Shown piece by piece: positions 34,458 through 42,730 of a stretch of DNA of 44,027 bases (positions within the stretch are counted from its first letter, which is position 1; every line of letters begins with the position of its first letter). The notes under the pieces are model-generated. The model was not told the origin of the DNA. It searched no databases and saw nothing but the letters and a program-made list of their open reading frames with translations. Position numbers and translations under genes: made by a program. Source of the DNA: Armatimonadaceae bacterium (GTDB lineage Bacteria; Armatimonadota; Armatimonadia; Armatimonadales; Armatimonadaceae); the NCBI GenBank assembly GCA_030446525.1, contig JAUJNC010000004.1, forward strand, positions 19,553 to 63,579, read 5' to 3'.

Positions 34458-35844
34458 CGCCCGCCCCGGCAGACACCATCGCGGCCATCGCCACGGCGAC
34501 CGGCCCCGCCGGCGTCGGCGTGGTGCGGCTTGCCGGCCCCCGCGCCTTCGCCGTCGCCGACCGGGTGCTCGCCGGGCGTCGGCGCGCCGCGCCACCGCCG
34601 AGTACCCGGGCCACACCCTGCACCGCGCCACGGTCCGCGACCCGGAGACCGGCGAAGACGTCGACGACGCCCTCGTCGCCGTGTTCCGTTCGCCCCGCTC
34701 CTCACCGGCGAGGACGTGGTCGAGATCCAGGGACACGGCGGCGTTGTCACGCTGGGCCGGGTGCTCCGGGCGGTTCCGGCGGCGGCGCGCGCGCCGCGCG
34801 CCCGGCGAGTTTTCCGAGCGGGCGTTCGCAAACGGCAAGATGGACCTGGCGCAGGCCGAGGCGCTCGCCGACCTGGTCGCGGCGCGCACCCTGTCGGCGC
34901 AGCGCGCGGCGCGGCGGCAGGTCGCGGGGCAGCTATCGGAGGTGGTGCACCGCGCCGCCGCGGCCATCAAAGAGGCGCTGGCGCAGATCGAGGCCTCCAT
35001 CGATTTCCCCGAGGAGGTGGGCGAGGTCGACCCGGTGTCCGTCGACGCGCCGCTCGCCCGCGCCCAGTCCGAGGTGGCGCGTCTCCTGGCGACGGCCGGC
35101 CGGGCGCCGGCTGCGCGAGGGCGTGACCGTCGTCCTGGCGGGGCGGCCCAACGTCGGCAAGTCGTCGCTCCTGAACGCCCTGGCGGGCGCCGAGCGGGCC
35201 ATCGTCACCGACATCCCGGGCACGACGCGCGACGTGGTGGAGGAGGCGCTCAACCTCCAGGGCCTGCCGGTGCGCGCCCTGGACACCGCCGGCATCCGCG
35301 CGACCGACGATCCGTGGAGCGCATCGGCGTCGACCGGGCCCGCGCCGCCGCCCGGGATCGCCGACGTCGTCGTGGCGGTCCTGGACGCCGCGGCCGGCCC
35401 TGACCGCCGAGGACCGGGAATTCCTCGCGTCGCTGGCCGGACAGCCCGTGGTGGCCGCCGTCAACAAGCGCCGACGCCGCCGACCCGCTCCCCACGGCGG
35501 GCGAGGCGCCGCCTTCTCGGCCCCGATACGGACGTCGTCGCCACCGCCGCCACGACCGGCCGGAACCTGCCGGAGCTTTCCGCCGCCATCGCGCGCGCGG
35601 CGACCGGGGGTCGCCCTACGAGCCGGACGCGGTCCTGGTGACCCCGGCGCGGCACGAGGCGGCGCTCCGCGAGGCGGCCGCATCGCTCGCGGCGGCGCGC
35701 CAAACGCTGGCAGCGGGCCTGCCGCCCGAGCTCGTCGCCGTCGACGCGCACGGCGCCCTCAAGGCGCTGGGCGAGATCACCGGCGAGACCGCCCGCGAGG
35801 AGATCATCGCCGGCATCTTCGCCCGCTTCTGCATCGGTAAGTGA
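34454..35844 (+). pseudogene. mnmE: tRNA modification GTPase MnmE, many frameshifts
   Basis: All landmarks of MnmE occur in order but in several frames. They are [34 protein letters not shown] sequence ([14 protein letters not shown]), [21 protein letters not shown]1 [14 protein letters not shown], switch [10 protein letters not shown]3 DTAGIR and the C-terminal FCIGK with its catalytic Cys. MnmE with MnmG modifies wobble uridine-34 of certain tRNAs. About seven single-base shifts (near 34590, 34700, 34785, 35100, 35312, 35398, 35470-35608) are implausible as natural decay with every motif intact. Consensus error is the likelier cause. The GTG start overlaps the previous stop (GTGA). Confidence 0.88.
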
Positions 35845-35853
35845 TCGCCGCCC

Positions 35854-36459
35854 TTAACCGGTGCGCGGCTGCGGCGGGAGCCCGGCGCGGCGCAGGCACC
35901 AGTCCCGCACCCAGGGCCACTCGCCGTAGCCGTAGTAGGGGCTGATGTGACCCGCGCCCGGGAGCAGGTGGATCGGGATCCCGAGCCGGTCGGCGTAGGC
36001 TTTGCTCTGCTCGAAGGTGGCGAAGTCGTCCGTGTCGGAGGCGACCAGGTGCGTTTCGCGGGCGGCGCGCGCGATCGCTGCGGGGTCCATCGGCGGCGGG
36101 AAGAAGCCGGCCACGCCCGGCGGCGCGTCGGTGGGCGGGATGTCGGGCATCACGTAGGGCGGCGCGACCAGCAGCACCCGGTCGGCGGTCTGCCGGGTGG
36201 CGCGCGGCGCGTAGTGCATCCAGGTGATCGCCCCCAGGCTGTGACAGAGCACGGTCAGCGGCGCACGGTCGGGGACGGCCTGCAGTTCTATCTCCAGCCG
36301 CTCCAGCCAGGCCTCCCGGTTCGGCGCGGTCGGGTCCGGCATCCTGGGGTAGTGGACCGGGGCGCCCTCGGCCGCGAGCGCCGGCGCCAGATGCTCCTGC
36401 CAGTGCGCGGGCTTGTTGCCGCCCCAGCCGTGCAGGATCAGAAACGTTTCCTGGCTCAT
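35854..36459 (-). CDS. RBBP9/YdeN-family alpha/beta hydrolase
   Basis: 201 residues and intact. FLILHGWGGNKPAHWQEHL opens with the oxyanion HGWGG, CHSLG (about residue 72) holds the nucleophile Ser, SDTDDF (about 141) the Asp, and GAGHIS (about 168) the His. Size, the single-domain layout and the W-x-E/H-L segment match the RBBP9/YdeN serine-hydrolase family, whose substrates are mostly unknown. AGGAGGAATG gives a good ribosome site. It converges on mnmE with a 9-base gap. Its promoter (36517-36546, minus strand) is among the best in the window. Confidence 0.88.
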   Translation of the reverse strand: MSQETFLILHGWGGNKPAHWQEHLAPALAAEGAPVHYPRMPDPTAPNREAWLERLEIELQAVPDRAPLTVLCHSLGAITWMHYAPRATRQTADRVLLVAPPYVMPDIPPTDAPPGVAGFFPPPMDPAAIARAARETHLVASDTDDFATFEQSKAYADRLGIPIHLLPGAGHISPYYGYGEWPWVRDWCLRRAGLPPQPRTG

Positions 36460-36516
36460 CCGTACATTCCTCCTCGGTTTGCCCGTGTCTCCGACAGGAC
36501 TTCTTGGTCGCTGGGT

Positions 36517-36546
36517 AGTATAGCGTTAGCGGATCGCCGCTGTCAA
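36517..36546 (-). promoter_or_regulatory. Strong promoter (TTGACA-N18-TATACT) of the hydrolase gene
   Basis: Minus-strand TTGACA (36541-36546) and TATACT (36517-36522), 18 bases apart, about 58 bases before the hydrolase start. Both hexamers and the spacer length are identical to those at 2284-2313. Confidence 0.75.
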
Positions 36547-36575
36547 ACACGACGCCGGAGGAACGTTTCCTGATT

Positions 36576-37436
36576 ATGCTCACGGATCTTGATCTGACCC
36601 TGCCCCGGGCGTTCGGCGTCGCCACCTACCCGGCGGGGGCGACGTTCGGGCCGCGCAGCCTGCGCGACTGGGAGTTCGTCTGGATCATCGAAGGCGACGC
36701 CGAGTACCGGTGGGGGGACCGGGTCGTCCCTGCCCCGGCGGGGACCGTCGTCCTGTGCCGCCCGCCCGCCACGGACTTCTTCCGGTGGGACCCGCGCCGA
36801 GGCACGCGCCACGGCTACTTCCATTTCCAGATCCGGGTCCTCCCCTCCGGGTGGCCCCGGCCCGAGCGCTGGCCGCTGGCGCGCCTGCCGGAGGAGGGGG
36901 ACATCCTGCGCCCCCTGTTCCGCCACCTGCTCACCTGGGGCGGCAAGGGGGACCCGCTGCGGTGCCGGCTCACGATAGCCGGCCTGCTGGCGGCTTTCGT
37001 GACCGGCGAGATAGCGGCCGGGGACGTGCCGCGCGAGTCACTGCCGGACCCGGTCGAGCGCGCGCTCGCCCACATCCAGAGCCGCCTGGAGGACGAGCCG
37101 GCCGCGGCCATCGGCCTGGCGGAGCTGGCCGGGGCCGCCTGCGTCACGCCCGAGTACCTGTGCCGCCGGTTCAAGGCGTCCACGGGCCGCTCGCCGGTCG
37201 AGACCGTGCGCCTGGCGCGCCTGGACCGGGCCGCCGTCCTCCTGGCGCGCAGCAACTACGCCGTGGGCGAGATCGCCGCCCTGTGCGGGTTCGCCAGCAC
37301 CTATCACTTTTCCCGCCGCGTCAAGGAGGCCTTCGGCCACTCGCCCACTGACCTGCGCAAGGCGATCCAGGCGGGCGCGACGCCCCCGACGCCGCGCTTG
37401 CTGCGCGCCGCCCGGTCAATTTCAGACAGGTATTGA
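36576..37436 (+). CDS. AraC-family transcriptional regulator
   Basis: 286 residues. An N-terminal cupin sensor domain (WEFVWIIEGDAEYRWGDRVV; LCRPPATDFFRWDPRR) is followed by a linker and a C-terminal AraC-type double helix-turn-helix (about residues 168-268). The latter includes AGAACVTPEYLCRRFKASTG, SPVETVRLARLDRAAVLL and IAALCGFASTYHFSRRVKEA then FGHSP. GGAGGA lies 12 bases upstream of the ATG. It is divergent from the hydrolase gene and upstream, on the same strand, of two dioxygenase genes. In Armatimonadota such regulators commonly sit beside phytanoyl-CoA-dioxygenase-like genes. The ligand is likely a sugar or small metabolite (inference). Confidence 0.92.
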   Translation: MLTDLDLTLPRAFGVATYPAGATFGPRSLRDWEFVWIIEGDAEYRWGDRVVPAPAGTVVLCRPPATDFFRWDPRRGTRHGYFHFQIRVLPSGWPRPERWPLARLPEEGDILRPLFRHLLTWGGKGDPLRCRLTIAGLLAAFVTGEIAAGDVPRESLPDPVERALAHIQSRLEDEPAAAIGLAELAGAACVTPEYLCRRFKASTGRSPVETVRLARLDRAAVLLARSNYAVGEIAALCGFASTYHFSRRVKEAFGHSPTDLRKAIQAGATPPTPRLLRAARSISDRY

Positions 37437-37449
37437 CCAATGCCGGCTA

Positions 37450-37478
37450 TTGCCCTGAGGTTTGACCGGCGCTATACT
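37450..37478 (+). promoter_or_regulatory. Candidate promoter of the first dioxygenase gene
   Basis: TTGCCC (37450-37455) and TATACT (37473-37478) are 17 bases apart, 33 bases before the ATG. AGAGGGA serves as ribosome site. The region between AraC and this gene would hold any AraC operator; no clear repeat is seen. Confidence 0.5.
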
Positions 37479-37510
37479 GTGGCTAAAACCATCTAAAAAG
37501 AGGGACGCCC

Positions 37511-38638
37511 ATGGTCGCCGCTTCGCCGCAAACAGATACCGAGATAACACGCTACCTCGAACACAGGGAGCGCTACCGCGTTTCCGTCGAGGAGTACATC
37601 GCCTTCCGCCGGCAGGGTTTTCTCGTGGTGCGCGACCTGGTGTCGCCCGGGGAGATCGCGGAGCTGCGCGAGCACACCGAGGACCTGATCCCGGGCCGCC
37701 TGCCCGACCAGGACGGGGAGATGGCGGCCCGGGACGTGACCCGGGACACCGGCACGACGGGCCAACGACTGGAGGCGCCGCCCGCGCACCTTTCGCCGGA
37801 GGAGAAGGCGCAGCACTTTCTGCGCATCCACATGCTGCACCGCAAGCTGGCGCTCCACGAACGGTATCTGCTCCACCCGCGCGTCCTGGACGTGCTGGAG
37901 GCGCTCATCGGGCCGGACGTGATGGCGATGCAGAGCATGCTCTTCCTGAAGCCGCCCGGCAAGCCGGGGCAGGGGTGGCCCCAGGACCGCTACTACATCC
38001 CCACGCACCCGGACACGCTGTGCGGGGCGTGGATCGCCATTGACGACTGCGACGAGCGCAACGGCGCGATGTGGATGGCGCTGGGCAGCCACGCCGAGCC
38101 GATCTACCCGCCCCGGGAGGGGCATCAGTTCGGCCACAAGGAGCTGGAGGGTATCAAGTACGTCAGCGGCGTCAGCAACCCGGACGACGCGCAGAACGAT
38201 CTGGCCGCCATCGCCGACAAGTACCCGCAGGTGCTGGTGCCTGCCCGGGCGGGCGACGTGGTCTTCTTCAACGGGCATATCCTGCACCGCAGCAAGGAGA
38301 ACTTCACGGCCGACCGGTTCCGCCGCTCGTTTGTCAGCCATTACTGCAACGCCCGCTCCTTCACCCAGTGGGGCGCGGATGTCGCCAACCCGAACGATCC
38401 GCATGCCGCCACCAAAGTGGACCCGATCACCCGGATGACCAACGGGTCGCATATCCTGGCGCGCGGCGACACGCATCTGCCGTTCGCCCTGCCCCGCTTC
38501 GGCGCGGCCTGCGCCGCCGTGCTCTCGCCCGAGGAGCGGCGTGCGCAGAGCCGGTTCGCCGCCGCGATGATGGCCGACATGGCAAGTGGCATGATGGAGA
38601 TGGCCCCGGCCGATCCGGACGCCAAAGACGATCACTAA
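37511..38638 (+). CDS. Phytanoyl-CoA dioxygenase (PhyH) family protein with altered metal motif
   Basis: 375 residues. The start FRRQGFLVVRDLVSPGEIAE and the later IDDCDERNGAMWMALGSHAE and GDVVFFNGHILHRSKEN (distal His) then RFRRSF (2-oxoglutarate Arg) define the Fe(II)/2-oxoglutarate PhyH family. The expected WHQD-type HxD iron motif reads GWPQDRYYI here (codons at about 37976-37987). The first iron ligand is Pro, unless one base is wrong (CCC for CAC). If real, the enzyme lacks a facial-triad residue and may be inactive or regulatory. It is followed 16 bases later by an intact paralogue. Substrate unknown. Confidence 0.88.
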   Translation: MVAASPQTDTEITRYLEHRERYRVSVEEYIAFRRQGFLVVRDLVSPGEIAELREHTEDLIPGRLPDQDGEMAARDVTRDTGTTGQRLEAPPAHLSPEEKAQHFLRIHMLHRKLALHERYLLHPRVLDVLEALIGPDVMAMQSMLFLKPPGKPGQGWPQDRYYIPTHPDTLCGAWIAIDDCDERNGAMWMALGSHAEPIYPPREGHQFGHKELEGIKYVSGVSNPDDAQNDLAAIADKYPQVLVPARAGDVVFFNGHILHRSKENFTADRFRRSFVSHYCNARSFTQWGADVANPNDPHAATKVDPITRMTNGSHILARGDTHLPFALPRFGAACAAVLSPEERRAQSRFAAAMMADMASGMMEMAPADPDAKDDH

Positions 38639-38654
38639 CATGAGAGGGGACGGG

Positions 38655-39497
38655 ATGCTTATGAACCAGCAGCGGGAAGATTACGAGCGCGACGGGTACC
38701 TGCTCGTGCGCGGCCTGTTTGAAGCGGATGAGGTGAGCCGCCTGCGCGAGCACTACATGGCGCTGCGCGCGGCGGACAGCTACCCCGGCGACTCCGCGGG
38801 GGTGGATCTGACCAGCGCCGACCCGCTGAAGCGTTTCCCCCGCATGATCCACATGCACCGCTGGGACGAGGCGAGCCTTCGCTTCCTGCTCGACGCGCGC
38901 CTGAGCGCCTGCATGACCGGCCTGCTGGGCGGCGAGCCCTACGCCGTCCAGACCATGCTCTACTTCAAGCCGCCGGGCGCGCGCGGCCAGGCGCTGCACC
39001 AGGACCAGTTCTACCTGCGCGTCCAGCCCGGCACCTGCATGGCGGCCTGGCTCGCCCTGGACCCCTGCGACGAGGAGAACGGCTGCATGCAGGTCGCGCC
39101 CGGCAGCCATAAGCTCCCCGTGCTCTGCACCGAGAAGGCGGACACCAAGGTCAGCTTCACCGACGTCACCGTGCCCGTCCCCGAGGGGATGCTGGTCGTG
39201 CCCGTCCGCATGGGGCCGGGCGACGTCCTCTTCTTCAACGGCTCCCTCATCCACGGCTCCTACCCCAACACGAGCGCGGACCGGTTCCGCCGCGCCCTGA
39301 TCGGCCACTACATCGTCGGCGAGGCCCGGGAGGTGGGCAAGTACTACCACCCCGTCCTGCGGATGGACGGCTCCCAGGTCGAGCTGGGCGTCAGCGAGGG
39401 CGGCGGCCCGTGCGGCGTTTGGCGGGATCGGGACGGCCGCCCCACTGTGGAGATGACCCAGCCGGCGGGAGCCGGCGCAGGTCCCCTGCACGAATAG
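38655..39497 (+). CDS. Phytanoyl-CoA dioxygenase (PhyH) family protein
   Basis: 280 residues. The sequence YERDGYLLVRGLFEADEVSR is followed by the intact HxD motif in GQALHQDQFYLRVQPGTCMA, then DPCDEENGCMQVAPGSHKLP, and GDVLFFNGSLIHGSYPN with the distal His and RFRRAL with the 2-oxoglutarate-binding Arg. All three iron ligands are present, in contrast to its upstream neighbour. ATG 38655 is preferred because AGAGGGG lies 6 bases upstream; in-frame ATGs at 38640 and 38661 are alternatives. It is probably co-transcribed with the first dioxygenase. The substrate is unknown; members hydroxylate diverse small molecules. Confidence 0.9.
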   Translation: MLMNQQREDYERDGYLLVRGLFEADEVSRLREHYMALRAADSYPGDSAGVDLTSADPLKRFPRMIHMHRWDEASLRFLLDARLSACMTGLLGGEPYAVQTMLYFKPPGARGQALHQDQFYLRVQPGTCMAAWLALDPCDEENGCMQVAPGSHKLPVLCTEKADTKVSFTDVTVPVPEGMLVVPVRMGPGDVLFFNGSLIHGSYPNTSADRFRRALIGHYIVGEAREVGKYYHPVLRMDGSQVELGVSEGGGPCGVWRDRDGRPTVEMTQPAGAGAGPLHE

Positions 39498-39527
39498 AGG
39501 GCATTTTGCGCGAATACTTCCTTCTGG

Positions 39528-39562
39528 CCCCTTCCCCTGCCCCGAGTGGAGAGGGGAAGGGG
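39528..39562. repeat. G/C-run palindromic intergenic element (copy 2)
   Basis: CCCCTTCCCCT (39528-39538) and AGGGGAAGGGG (39552-39562) are perfect 11-base complements around a 13-base loop containing CCCCGAGTGG, the same core as in 24287-24342. It lies 31 bases after the dioxygenase stop. It may act as a terminator or be a dispersed REP-like repeat. Confidence 0.55.
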
Positions 39563-39587
39563 AGGGCGGTGGAACGGAGGTGCGAAA

Positions 39588-39785
39588 GTGGCGTTGCTGG
39601 CGGTAGAAGGTGTCTATGAGAACGGCAAGGTCGAGCTGGTAGAGCAGCCTGCGGACGTGCGATGGGCGCGGGTCGTCATCACTTTTCTGTCCGAAGACAC
39701 CGTGGCAGAGGAGGAGCGCCGTCGCTTGGCGGGCGAGCGGCTGCCCACCGTGATTGATGTCCGTCGTCAGATGAAGATCTTGTAG
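39588..39785 (+). CDS. Short DUF104/AF2212-like protein, possible antitoxin
   Basis: 65 residues. ALLAVEGVYENGKVELVEQP, then ARVVITFL, is the AF2212-like (DUF104) small beta-strand domain often annotated as an antitoxin. A short charged helix (EEERRRLAGERL) follows. GTG at 39588 with GGAGGT 6 bases upstream is the best start; a longer upstream frame is Gly/Arg-rich and unlikely. No toxin gene is adjacent. Its 3' end overlaps the convergent membrane-protein gene by 19 bases. Confidence 0.65.
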   Translation: MALLAVEGVYENGKVELVEQPADVRWARVVITFLSEDTVAEEERRRLAGERLPTVIDVRRQMKIL

Positions 39786-41758
39786 GTGGCTTGCCCCAGG
39801 TAGAGGGCGAGCAGGGACCAGAGCGCGCCCACGGTGTAGTCGCCCAGGATCAGGCCCAGGAAGAAGGGGATCGCCCGCCGGTGGGCGTTCATGCCGCCGT
39901 AGCGGATGATGAGGAGCTTGGCGAGCCAGGCGACGAACACGGGCAGCCAGAAGTAGTTCATGGCAAACGAGATGCCGAGCGCGAAGCCGGCGGGGTGGAG
40001 CGGCCACCACAGGAATGCGGACCGCAGCGCGGCGAGCGACCCGATGAGGGCCAGCCCGCCGACGAAGAACCAGAAATTGGAGGCGCCCGCCGACTGCCCC
40101 AGCCGCAGCCAGTTCGCGAGCTGGTTAAACGCCTCGTTGCCCACCCAGCGCTTGTAGCCCGCGGCCTTGCCTGTCGCGCCGGCGTCGTAGGTGACGTAGT
40201 AGTTCGCGGCGTAGGCGGCAAGAAGCGAAACGACCGAGGCGAGGACCATGACGCCGGTCAGACGGGCGAACGGCATGTCCCGCCCCTCGGCCATCTTGAA
40301 CCCTTCCAGATAGTTGGGCATCGGGTGGCAGCGGTATCCGCGGTTGAACCAGTACATCGTCTGCATGCCGATCAGGTTGGCGCCGCCCAGCGTGTTGGTT
40401 CCGAACAGGGTGACCAGCATGTCGGCGGGCTTGACGAAGTTGATCTCGTGCGGCGTGCCGAACTCGGCGCGCACCCGGGTGATGGCGAGCGACAGGGCGA
40501 ACAGGATGCCGAAGAACCCGAGAGTGACCGCCGGGGACAGGCCGACGAAGTTGCCCCAGCCGAGCAGGAACAGGGTGCCAAAAAAGATGCCGAGCCACGC
40601 CCACCGGTAACGCCGCGCCTCCATCGGTTCCTCGGTGCGCGAAACGCGCGCCGCGGGCCCGCGCTCGAAGGCCAGGTCGAAGGCGTGGGCCAGGTACCTG
40701 CGGTGCGCCCACAGGAGCGCGAGGGCCAGCCCGATCCAGGCGCCGGAGGAGATCTCCCGCAGGAACGGCCAGCCCTGCGCCGCCGACGGCCCGTCCCACC
40801 CCGCCGCGCGCCCGGCGACGAAGTAGCCGCGCGCCAGGAGGTACGAGAACCAGCAGGAAAACGCCAGGTCGAGGGGGATGAAGTAGGCCAGGCCGATCGC
40901 GAACGGGTAGAACGAAGTCTGCATACCGTAGCTGCGGATCGCCTCCCACGGCTGGTTGGTGAAGAACTGGCCGACGTTGTACAGCTTGATCCAGGGCGCG
41001 TTGGGGACCGAAGGGTACAGCTCGTGGACGCCGTTCAACAGGCCGATCAGAAAGGCCGCGCCGAAGCCGATCCACATGCGCCCGTCCCGGAAGAGCCCGC
41101 CCGCCGGCTCGGTCATGGCGAGCGGCAGCTGGATGATCGGGAAGGCGAGCCGCTCGTTCTCGGTCCACGCCTTGCGAAACAGGATCGTGACGCAGCCGAA
41201 CAGGAACGCGAGGACGAGGAAGAAAACGCCCCACAGCAGGAGCGGCACGACCCAGTGGACGAGGTACCCGGTCGCCCGATCCGCGCCGACGTTGCCCCGG
41301 TACCACAGCTCGAGCGCCTGCTCGTCGGTGACGAACAGGCCGCGGGGCAGGTTGCGCAGGAACAGTTCCTGCCAGCCGTTCTCGGGCCGGGCGAAGTGGT
41401 AGGGGTGCGTCACCGTGCCGAAGAAGTTCTGGAGCATGTCGTGCCCGGCGAAAGCGTTGGACAGGACGGCCATCAGGTAGGCGGTCAGCATCTCCTCCTG
41501 CCGCAGGGCGAAGCGGGGAAAAAGGCGGATCATCGCGGCGTTGCCGATGACCAGGACCAGGAGCAGGAAGACGGGCGTGACGAACAGCGGCAGCGACGAC
41601 CCGTCGAGGATGTAATACCGCACCTCGACCAGGGTCACCCACCAGACGTTGAGGACGGTGAGCACGAGGCCCAGCAGGACGGCGCGCAGGGAGATGCCAC
41701 GCGCAGGGGACGAGGGACGGGGGAGGAGGGAAGAGGAAAACCGACTATCCTTTCTCAT
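39767..41758 (-). CDS. DUF6785-type polytopic membrane protein
   Basis: 663 residues with about 14 hydrophobic helices. Examples are AVLLGLVLTVLNVWWVTLVE, LFVTPVFLLLVLVIGNAAMI, VPLLLWGVFFLVLAFLFGCV and FFGTLFLLGWGNFVGLSPAV. The order of helices and motifs such as NAFAGHDMLQNFFGT, RVRAEFGTPHE and YRCHPMPNYLEGFKMAE match DUF6785-type proteins, which are largely restricted to Armatimonadota, Planctomycetota and relatives. Distant similarity to OPT-type oligopeptide transporters has been suggested, so transport is inference. It follows prmA by 10 bases on the same strand. The N-terminal 18 residues look like a non-structural extension; a later start is possible. Its end overlaps the convergent small gene. 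Confidence 0.82.
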   Translation of the reverse strand: MRKDSRFSSSLLPRPSSPARGISLRAVLLGLVLTVLNVWWVTLVEVRYYILDGSSLPLFVTPVFLLLVLVIGNAAMIRLFPRFALRQEEMLTAYLMAVLSNAFAGHDMLQNFFGTVTHPYHFARPENGWQELFLRNLPRGLFVTDEQALELWYRGNVGADRATGYLVHWVVPLLLWGVFFLVLAFLFGCVTILFRKAWTENERLAFPIIQLPLAMTEPAGGLFRDGRMWIGFGAAFLIGLLNGVHELYPSVPNAPWIKLYNVGQFFTNQPWEAIRSYGMQTSFYPFAIGLAYFIPLDLAFSCWFSYLLARGYFVAGRAAGWDGPSAAQGWPFLREISSGAWIGLALALLWAHRRYLAHAFDLAFERGPAARVSRTEEPMEARRYRWAWLGIFFGTLFLLGWGNFVGLSPAVTLGFFGILFALSLAITRVRAEFGTPHEINFVKPADMLVTLFGTNTLGGANLIGMQTMYWFNRGYRCHPMPNYLEGFKMAEGRDMPFARLTGVMVLASVVSLLAAYAANYYVTYDAGATGKAAGYKRWVGNEAFNQLANWLRLGQSAGASNFWFFVGGLALIGSLAALRSAFLWWPLHPAGFALGISFAMNYFWLPVFVAWLAKLLIIRYGGMNAHRRAIPFFLGLILGDYTVGALWSLLALYLGQATYKIFI

Positions 41759-41768
41759 CCCCTGCCCC

Positions 41769-42626
41769 TCATTCCTCGTCCCTCCTTGCCAGGACCGCCA
41801 CCCATTCGCCCTCCGCCCGTGTTTGCCCCGCCGAAAGGCCGACCGCCTCTAACCCCCGGCGCACGTCGCCGGCGCGCGTGTCGATGATGCCGGAGGCGAT
41901 CAGAAGGCCGCCCGGGCGCAGGGCGTCCCGCAGGGCGGGGGCCATACCCAGGATCACATCGGCGAGGATGTTGGCCACCACGATATCGAACGTGCCGGGC
42001 GGTGGGACCGGGGACTCCGCGACCGTGACGGCGCCCTCGACGTGGTTCGCGGCGACGTTCTCGCGCGCGATGCGCACGGCCACGGGGTCGATATCCACCG
42101 CCGTCACGCGCGCCGCGCCCAGCAAAGCCGCGGCCACGGCCAGGATGCCGGACCCGGTCCCCACGTCGGCGATCTGGACGCCGGGGGCGACGTGTTCCTC
42201 CAGGGAGCGCAGGCACAGGCGGGTAGTGGCATGCAGGCCGGTGCCGAAGGCCATGCCGGGGTCTATCTCCACCACCACGTCCTCAGGCGACTTTTGCCAG
42301 GTTTCCCACGTCGGCTTCACCACCAGCCGCCCGCCGATGCGCTGGGGCTTGAAGTACTGCTTCCAGGCGTTTGCCCAGTCCGCCTCCTCGACGAAACGGA
42401 CGGTGATGTCGGCGGGGGCACCCGGGAAGCCCGCGCCGGGCAGGGCGCGCAGCGCCTCGCGGAGCCGAAGCAGCGTACCTTCCAGACGGTCATCCATCGG
42501 CAGATAGCCAATCACTTCATCGAGCGTCGTGGTGTAGCCCTGACAGCCGGCAATATCTGTGAAGAGTAGGCCGACTGCTTCCTGCACGTCCCCGCGCGCC
42601 GCGATGGTTATCTCCGCCCAGCGCAC
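41769..42626 (-). CDS. prmA: Ribosomal protein L11 methyltransferase
   Basis: 285 residues. The PrmA-specific N-terminal domain (W-x5-K-x2-F in NAWKQYFKPQRIGGR) precedes the Rossmann methyltransferase. Its motifs are EIDPGMAFGTGLHATTRLCL, ADVGTGSGILAVAAALLGA (SAM-binding motif I), VDIDPVAVRIARENV and VVANILADV (the N-I-L post-motif). The enzyme trimethylates L11 on the ribosome. The start is GTG at 42626. It lies 104 bases downstream of dnaJ on the same strand, a pairing common in bacteria, and 10 bases upstream of the DUF6785-type gene. Confidence 0.95.
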   Translation of the reverse strand: MRWAEITIAARGDVQEAVGLLFTDIAGCQGYTTTLDEVIGYLPMDDRLEGTLLRLREALRALPGAGFPGAPADITVRFVEEADWANAWKQYFKPQRIGGRLVVKPTWETWQKSPEDVVVEIDPGMAFGTGLHATTRLCLRSLEEHVAPGVQIADVGTGSGILAVAAALLGAARVTAVDIDPVAVRIARENVAANHVEGAVTVAESPVPPPGTFDIVVANILADVILGMAPALRDALRPGGLLIASGIIDTRAGDVRRGLEAVGLSAGQTRAEGEWVAVLARRDEE

Positions 42627-42730
42627 CTATCCCCCCTGCCCACTGCCTCGCTTCGCTCCTTGTGCCTCCGAGGGAAGGGGGAGCCGGTCAACATGCCACA
42701 TCTGCATCTGCTTCGCGCGAAGGCGAAAGG

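Noticed and set aside
34454..35844. Programmed frameshifting or true loss of mnmE
   Set aside because: About seven shifts spread over the gene, with every motif preserved, fit neither a programmed site nor neutral decay; consensus error is simpler.
39791..41887. Nearly 700-codon plus-strand open frame opposite the DUF6785-type gene
   Set aside because: It is rich in E, R, G and Q with no hydrophobic or domain structure, while the minus strand encodes a clear multi-helix membrane protein.
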